NCBI GenBank assembly: GCA_018398575.1
Contig: JAGTXZ010000006.1
Coordinates: forward strand, 558,001 to 622,000
Direction: 5' to 3'
Origin: Ampelomyces quisqualis
Lineage: Eukaryota; Ascomycota; Dothideomycetes; Pleosporales; Phaeosphaeriaceae
Length of the DNA stretch: 64,000 nucleotides
Below, piece by piece: positions 58,491 to 64,000 of this stretch; position 1 is the stretch's first letter, and each line of letters opens with the position of its first letter. A program made the position numbers and the translations under genes. The notes beneath the pieces were generated by a model that saw nothing but the letters and a program-made list of their open reading frames with translations, did no database searches and was not told where the DNA came from.

Positions 58491-59559
58491 GAATACTTTA
58501 TATTATAACTTTAACAGGTTATAAGCCTAGCGCTCTAATTTATTATTAACCTCTTGTCTAAATTATCTACTCCTTGCTACTTAGTTCTTTGCGTGCACTG
58601 CAACAAACCTTATTATAGTTCTTTTACTTGCTTACTGCCTTAAAACGCGTTACTAAGCTAGACAAGCCTCCTACGCGTTACAACTGCAACCTAAACGCGT
58701 TACTCTTTTACCTTACTTACCTTAAAGTAACAGCTTCCTTACTATATCTACCTTTTTCTTCTTATTTAAGTTTAACTAGTCTACCCTGCCTAAGCTTAAT
58801 TCTAGAGAGCTAAACTTCTATAAATAGTGTTTAGCTTAGACTATTACGTTTTAGTACGCAGGACTGTTTAAGATTATTACTAGCAAGAAAACTAAGCTAG
58901 TAGTTAATAGAGAACTATAAGATGTTTAAGAAGCTAAAGATACAAAGGTAATAGTACTTCTACTCTTATTTGTTTACACTAACTACACACTTAGCATTAC
59001 TATATGTAATATAGTTACAGTAGTAAATAAGTAGAGGTTAGGTTAAGGTAGGGTACCTTTACGTAAGACTCTATACCTAACCTAACTTTTACCTATTTAA
59101 TTAACGCTAAAAGTAAGTAAAGGTTAAGTTAGAAGTAATTAATTGTAAGTTAAAGTTAGGTTGCATAAGTTTTGCGCAATTAAATAAAATTTAAAGTATA
59201 TAACTACTAATTTTATAAAATTAGGTTTCTAAAAATATGCTAAATTTTACAGGGGTAAAACTATGCTAAGGATATTAAAAATAGTATAGTAATTACAAAT
59301 TTTTATTACAATAAAGAAGGAATTAGGTCTTTATTTCTAATATATATAAAAGTAAAAAATTCTAGATCTTTTACGCAAATGCTTAATAAGAGCTAAACTT
59401 CTAATAGTACTTAAGTGTAAGTCTAACATCCTTTGCCTATATAGTAACTCTTTTTACGTAGATTACATTTATATTTATATCTATATTTAGTTAGAATTTT
59501 GTTAAAAAAATAGAGTTAAGAAATAAACTCTTAAAAAAACTAACTATATAGGCCTTAGC

Positions 59560-61560
59560 AGCCTCTTAAGCTACTCTAACAGCTAATTTTTAGAAGCAAA
59601 GACTACTACTAGTGCTTTAGACGCATTCTTAAGCTATTTTGCGTAGAAGTTACTAAAAGAGTAGCTTGCAGATAAAGAGCTTAGTAGACCTCTAGTATTA
59701 GTAGATCTTTCTAAGCAATATAGCTTTGCGTAGTAAGTAAATAAGCGTAATAAAGAATTGTAATAACCTACTACTTAGCTTAAGGTGCCTTTTTTTTTAA
59801 GAGCTACTTTTTAAGTTTTTGTAGCTAGGCTTTTTCTAGCAGATTTTTTAGTAGCCTTGCTAGCTAGGTCTTTAGTAACTACAGTACCTCTAGTAACAGC
59901 GTCCTTAACTTTAAATTTGCATTTTTATAGAGCTATAGTTATAGTGTTATAGAGTTATAGATTTAATAGTGTAATAGTTTAGGTTATTTTAGTGCCTAGT
60001 AAATAAGCAGTAAGCAGGCTTAGCGTAGGAAATTAGGTCTTAGCGTAAAATTCCTACAAAAGCTAATTTAAAACTACTAGCGCTACTAAAAGACTAAAAT
60101 ATAATAAAAAACTATATTAACTTACAGGCCTACCTAGAATTGCGCTAGCTTTTGTTCTAGCTCTATATTAAAATTAAAAGGTAGATTTCTATAGACTTGT
60201 TAGTTATTTATGTAAAATAAGCTAAAAGGTAGTAAGTATAAGTAGTAGGCAGAAAGCACGCTAGTAGCCTACTTGCGTATAGACTAACTTACTGCGTTAT
60301 TAGTTATAGGCTGCTAAAATAAAATACTAAAGCTATACACCTATAATAGTAACACGCTTTATTATATTACTTTATTATACTTAGCGCTATAGAATTTATT
60401 AAGTCTAAAGAAATTAAGGTTGTTAATAAGCCTAAGGGCTTTCTGCTACCTGTTTCTATTAGAGTTCTGCTAAATTTTAAGGAAGAGAAGTAGGCTAAGC
60501 TTATAATAGTAACATTCTTAGAACTTTACTATAAATTATACTTATCTGTCTAGGGTTTTACTTCTAGAGATAATAAGATTAGCTATATCCTTAACTCTTA
60601 TAGTAGTAATACGCTAAAGTAAGGCTAACTAACAAATTTTAAAGTTAACTCTAGTAGGTAGCTTAGCAGCAGCGCTATGCAATCTAGGGAGCTAGCTACT
60701 ATTACAAAGGCTAAGTCCTTAGACTAATTAGCTAAATACTAGCTTAAAAAGAAGGTTAAGAGAGGCAATAGGTACAAGGCGTTGTCTCTAAAGTAATAAG
60801 CTAAGAAACTTAAGCATAAGCTTAAAGCTTAGGTAGCAAAGCGTTTTAATAGCAAGTAATTTAGTAAGTTATTATACCTTTTTATTACGTTATTTTTACT
60901 AATATACAAAGCTAAGTAGTTAATAGCCTCTATTGCTTAAGTTAATTAAAAATAGAAGGCTATCTAAATTAAAATTAATATACGCGCCTATAATATTGTT
61001 ATAAAGAAGTTTTTTGCAGCAACTTTAGACTTAAACCAAAAAAAATTGTTAGCTTAAGCTTATACTTGCGTTTATAGGCCTAGTAGAGCTGTAGAAGAGA
61101 TACTCTAAAGAGAGTATACTTGTAGGCTACACCTCTTTAAGAGAAATAGCTTTAAGACACTATAGGCTAAGGCTAAATAGCTTAAATTTTGCAATAAGCT
61201 AACGCCTAACAAGTTAGCTCTAGTAACTAATTAGAATTAGCAGTAAGTTTATTACGTTATTTTATTACATACTTATTCTAACTAGTCTGCTAGAAGGTAT
61301 AAGCTAACACCCTCCTCTATATTTAATTAGCCTCTAGAGCTCTATAGTAATATACTATACGTTAAGAGACGTAATAAGACTAAATATAAGAAAGAGGTTA
61401 AAGATTCTAGTAAAGAGCTAAAGGTATACTACAAGACGTTGCCTAATAAATATAAAGATAAGAAGGATAAAGATTAGAGCAATAGCACCTAGAAGAAGTT
61501 CTTTAATAGTACTTAAAAGGGCTGTTTAGACGCTAAGTAATATGTATAATTAAATCTACT
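59560..61560 (+). pseudogene. Degenerate transposon ORF, family not recognised
   Basis: Plus-strand reading gives long coding-like stretches broken by TAG/TAA: TTTSALDAFLSYFA (about 59605), NKPKGFLLPVSIRVLLNF (about 60430), SRELATITKAKSL (about 60690), KKKVKRGNRYKALSLK (about 60748) and FFAATLDLNQKKLLA (about 61010). Basic and helical, probably DNA-binding; I cannot assign it. Confidence 0.4.
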
Positions 61561-62299
61561 GTATATTATTACCTAATATAGTTAAGACCTAAAAATTTTG
61601 CTACTACTGTAAAACCTAATTTCTTAATTTCTAAAAGTTTAGCCTTACTATCTGCCCTCTAACTAAGGGAATAACACCTTTAGTAGAACGCCTACCTCTC
61701 TTACTTAAAGTAATACTAAACTATAGTTTTACTATTCTATTGTTGCTGTAATTACTACTCTCTTCTTATAAGACATTACTACTTTGTTATTACACTTTTT
61801 TATTATACATATAAACTTAAGTAACTCTCCTTTACTTCTAGACAACCTATACTCTAATCTACCTAAAATACTCTATAAATGTATACTTAATGCTCCTTAA
61901 ATCTTTAAGTTTAGAATTAAGAGAATAGTTACTGTCTTTAAGTAGCTAATTTAAGACAATACTACTGTATATACTGCATAAGATGCCTAGTAGTAGAACA
62001 CGTTATAGGCCTAAGACTCTAATAATTCTAATCCTTAATAGAGTAGAGCTAAACGTTCTGCTATTATATAGACTTAATTTAAAGAAGGAGCCTATATTAA
62101 AAGCAGTAAACTATACGTATATTGCTTAAACTGTAGGCATATACTTTAACACCTAACTAATAAGTATATAGAGACAAAACACTTTAGCAACTACCTTTAG
62201 TCTAATAGTTATAGAGAGGTTATAGAATCTATTTACATAAGGCAGCTACTCCTATTTGTTATACTATTACGTCTACAACTTCTGTAACTGTTTACTACC

Positions 62300-63900
62300 T
62301 AGCAATTTAAACTAGAAATTGTATAAGTACTTTTTAATAAGAACTAGTCTTTTTAAATATTAGAGCGACCCTTATTTTACTACTTTGTAGAGTTTTTCTA
62401 GCCTAGCACTACTATACCTAGCTAATACAAGTTTACTCTTATACTCTAAGAACAATACAAGTAGGTAACTAAAAACCTCTTTTTTAATCTTAGTAAGTTA
62501 ACAAAAATCTTAATTGCTTTTAACGCCTAGTCTACTACTAACTACTTAAGCTTTTTAGCTATTAAAGCCTATTATATTAACACTAGTTAGTAGATAAGGA
62601 AAGTTCTATTAGATTTTGTACCCTTGCGTAGGTAGCACACTAAGGTTTCTATAGCATCTAATCTTATGCAGGTACTTAAAAACACAAAAATATTAAAACA
62701 ATTACTAGCAGTTACCTACAATAACGCTTTAAATAACAGTACTCTTAGTAGAAGCTTAGAAAGCAATCTTGCTAATAAGAGAGTTTTTTAGAACGCAAAG
62801 AAAAACACTATACTATACCTTGCCTATATTATTAACCTAGTAGTGTAGGACATAATAGCTTACCTAAGGCTAACAGCTTTGCTTAAGATTAAAGGGGCTT
62901 AGCAGCTGCAACGCTATTACGTTTACTAGATTAATAATAGTATATTAGTGCCTAACTTCTTGCAAAAGGTATATTACACCCTTTATTACAATTCTTTATT
63001 ACGCACTAAGCTTCTTTAGATCTAGGCAATTTTTATTACTATTAATTTGTCTTCCTAACGTTTTAAACAATTTCTAAAGGTACAATCTAATATACTGCTA
63101 AAAAATTTACTCTATGTAATTTAAGATATTAAGACTAGGTAGAATTTAACCTATAATATGTATCAGCGCACCTGCTTCCTAGCTACTTATATTAATAAGT
63201 AGCTAGAGCAAGAGATTATACTTAATTAGGCCTTATAAGGTAGTAGCAGTAATTTACAAGATAATAACGTAGTTACAGACTTTAAGGACCTTAAAAGGCT
63301 TGAGCTAGCACCTACTAAGTAGTTACACCTTAGAGTAATAACACGTATGCTAGTAAACTTTAAAACAGCTACTAACAGAATTAGTAAAAGCAACACACCT
63401 TAGGCCCTATATATCTAGTTAATATATAATAGACTTTTTAACTTTTTAGATTAAATAACAACTAAGCTATCTAACAAAGAGGATAAGACTAGCTATTGCA
63501 AGGAGTAGCTAGCTGTAGTAAAGGTAGTAGTAGAGAAAGGTAAGAAGAAGTTGTTAAAGTATTATTTACGCATAGATAAAGAACAAGGATATCTTTATAA
63601 CGTTATAACTATTCTTAATCTATCTTAGAAGCTTACTATATATAAAGTAGAGACTATGTTTATTACATAGGTTTATTACAGCGCACTGCTAATAAAACCT
63701 AAAGTAATATATAGAGACTAGACTTTAAACGTATATACTAGTATTAGTTTCTAGACTACATTAATTAATACAAAAACAACTCTATAGTAATAAACAGAGA
63801 CTATACTCTAGTTTATCCTTTGCAACTACAGCGTCTACCTAAACACTAGTAGTTTAAAAGGCCTCTTTCTTAAATAACATAGTCTAGTAGGTTAAGCGCT
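62300..63900 (+). pseudogene. hAT transposase, RIP-degraded
   Basis: The order of hAT landmarks is complete. LSFLAIKAYYI lies after a decayed DAWTS-type motif (about 62520-62580). RYHTGVS-like HTKVSIASNLMQVL is at about 62640. LLAVTYNNALNNSTL (family: DNASNN) is at about 62705. AYIINLVV is at about 62825. DIKTRxNLTYNMY (family: DVRTRWNSTY) is at about 63128-63165. LLKYYLRIDKEQGYLYNVIT is at about 63560-63610. Trp of TRWNS is a TAG stop and two catalytic-type Asp are Asn, both expected from RIP. Confidence 0.8.
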
Positions 63901-64000
63901 AATCTTCCTTATAAAACTAACGCAAGTATTAGACTACTCTATACAGAAGCTTTCTGCTACCTTAGCACTTCTCTAACTAGTAAAGAAGATAAAAAAGAGT

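Larger units (their letters stand above)
58491..64000 (+). mobile_element. RIP-mutated transposon block, continues past the window
   Basis: Dense TAG/TAA and (C/T)CA depletion throughout. It holds a hAT transposase on the right and a second degenerate frame on the left. A CAG at 59018 followed by GTAAATAAGTAGAGGTTAGG-like sequence could be a hAT left end, but the right end lies outside, so neither TIR nor TSD can be tested. More than one element may be present. Confidence 0.6.

Overview
The window looks like nuclear DNA of a filamentous ascomycete, most likely a dothideomycete (inference). Two compartments alternate. GC-balanced segments carry normal genes with 45-105 bp GT-AG introns. AT-rich segments are packed with TAG/TAA and consist of transposons mutated by repeat-induced point mutation (RIP).

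Layout. 1-8.05 kb: three same-strand, mutually similar, unrecognised coiled-coil/nuclear-type genes (the third is an 845-residue spliced gene), then an Atg22-like vacuolar effluxer on the minus strand. 8.05-11.8 kb: gene relics, including a serine-rich membrane-protein pseudogene and a patatin-like phospholipase pseudogene that has lost its nucleophile. 11.885-14.960 kb: a RIP-mutated hAT-type DNA transposon sitting inside a coding exon, with an exact 8-bp target duplication. 15.3-18.04 kb: an intact GH78 alpha-L-rhamnosidase (minus). 18.282-49.955 kb: one 31.7-kb inverted-repeat-bounded mobile element. 50.385-52.011 kb: an MFS sugar transporter (plus). 52.36-54.83 kb: an M13 (neprilysin-type) metallopeptidase (minus). 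55.66-56.72 kb: an HSL-type alpha/beta hydrolase (plus), followed by an epoxide-hydrolase-like pseudogene (minus) and a beta-carbonic anhydrase (57.64-58.24 kb, plus). 58.5-64 kb: another RIP-mutated block with a hAT transposase running off the window.

The 31.7-kb element is a set of nested insertions. Its 31-bp terminal inverted repeats (18286-18316 and 49919-49949, one mismatch) are flanked by the direct repeat GTTCAAGG. Inside are two convergent genes of unrecognised family. Both are cut by many 40-53 bp introns that share an ATTGCAATA/ATTGCATTA core, so they look like introner-type copies. An LTR retrotransposon (LTRs 18786-18971 and 38156-38341) landed inside one of these introns. A second Ty3-type LTR retrotransposon (30160-37255, 299-bp LTRs, TSD TATAC) landed inside the first. 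Both retroelements lie on the minus strand. Both carry an extra antisense, cysteine-containing reading frame between integrase and the 3' LTR. A 6-kb, far more AT-rich core (about 41.75-47.75 kb) separates the two intron-rich genes.

The mutation pattern is unusually sharp. CA survives almost only as ACA/GCA and TG almost only as TGT/TGC, so the motif attacked is (C/T)CA. Before the insertion, the rhamnosidase and the sugar transporter would have been a divergent pair about 0.66 kb apart. That suggests a small rhamnoside uptake-and-hydrolysis module whose shared promoter has been split by heterochromatin-prone DNA.
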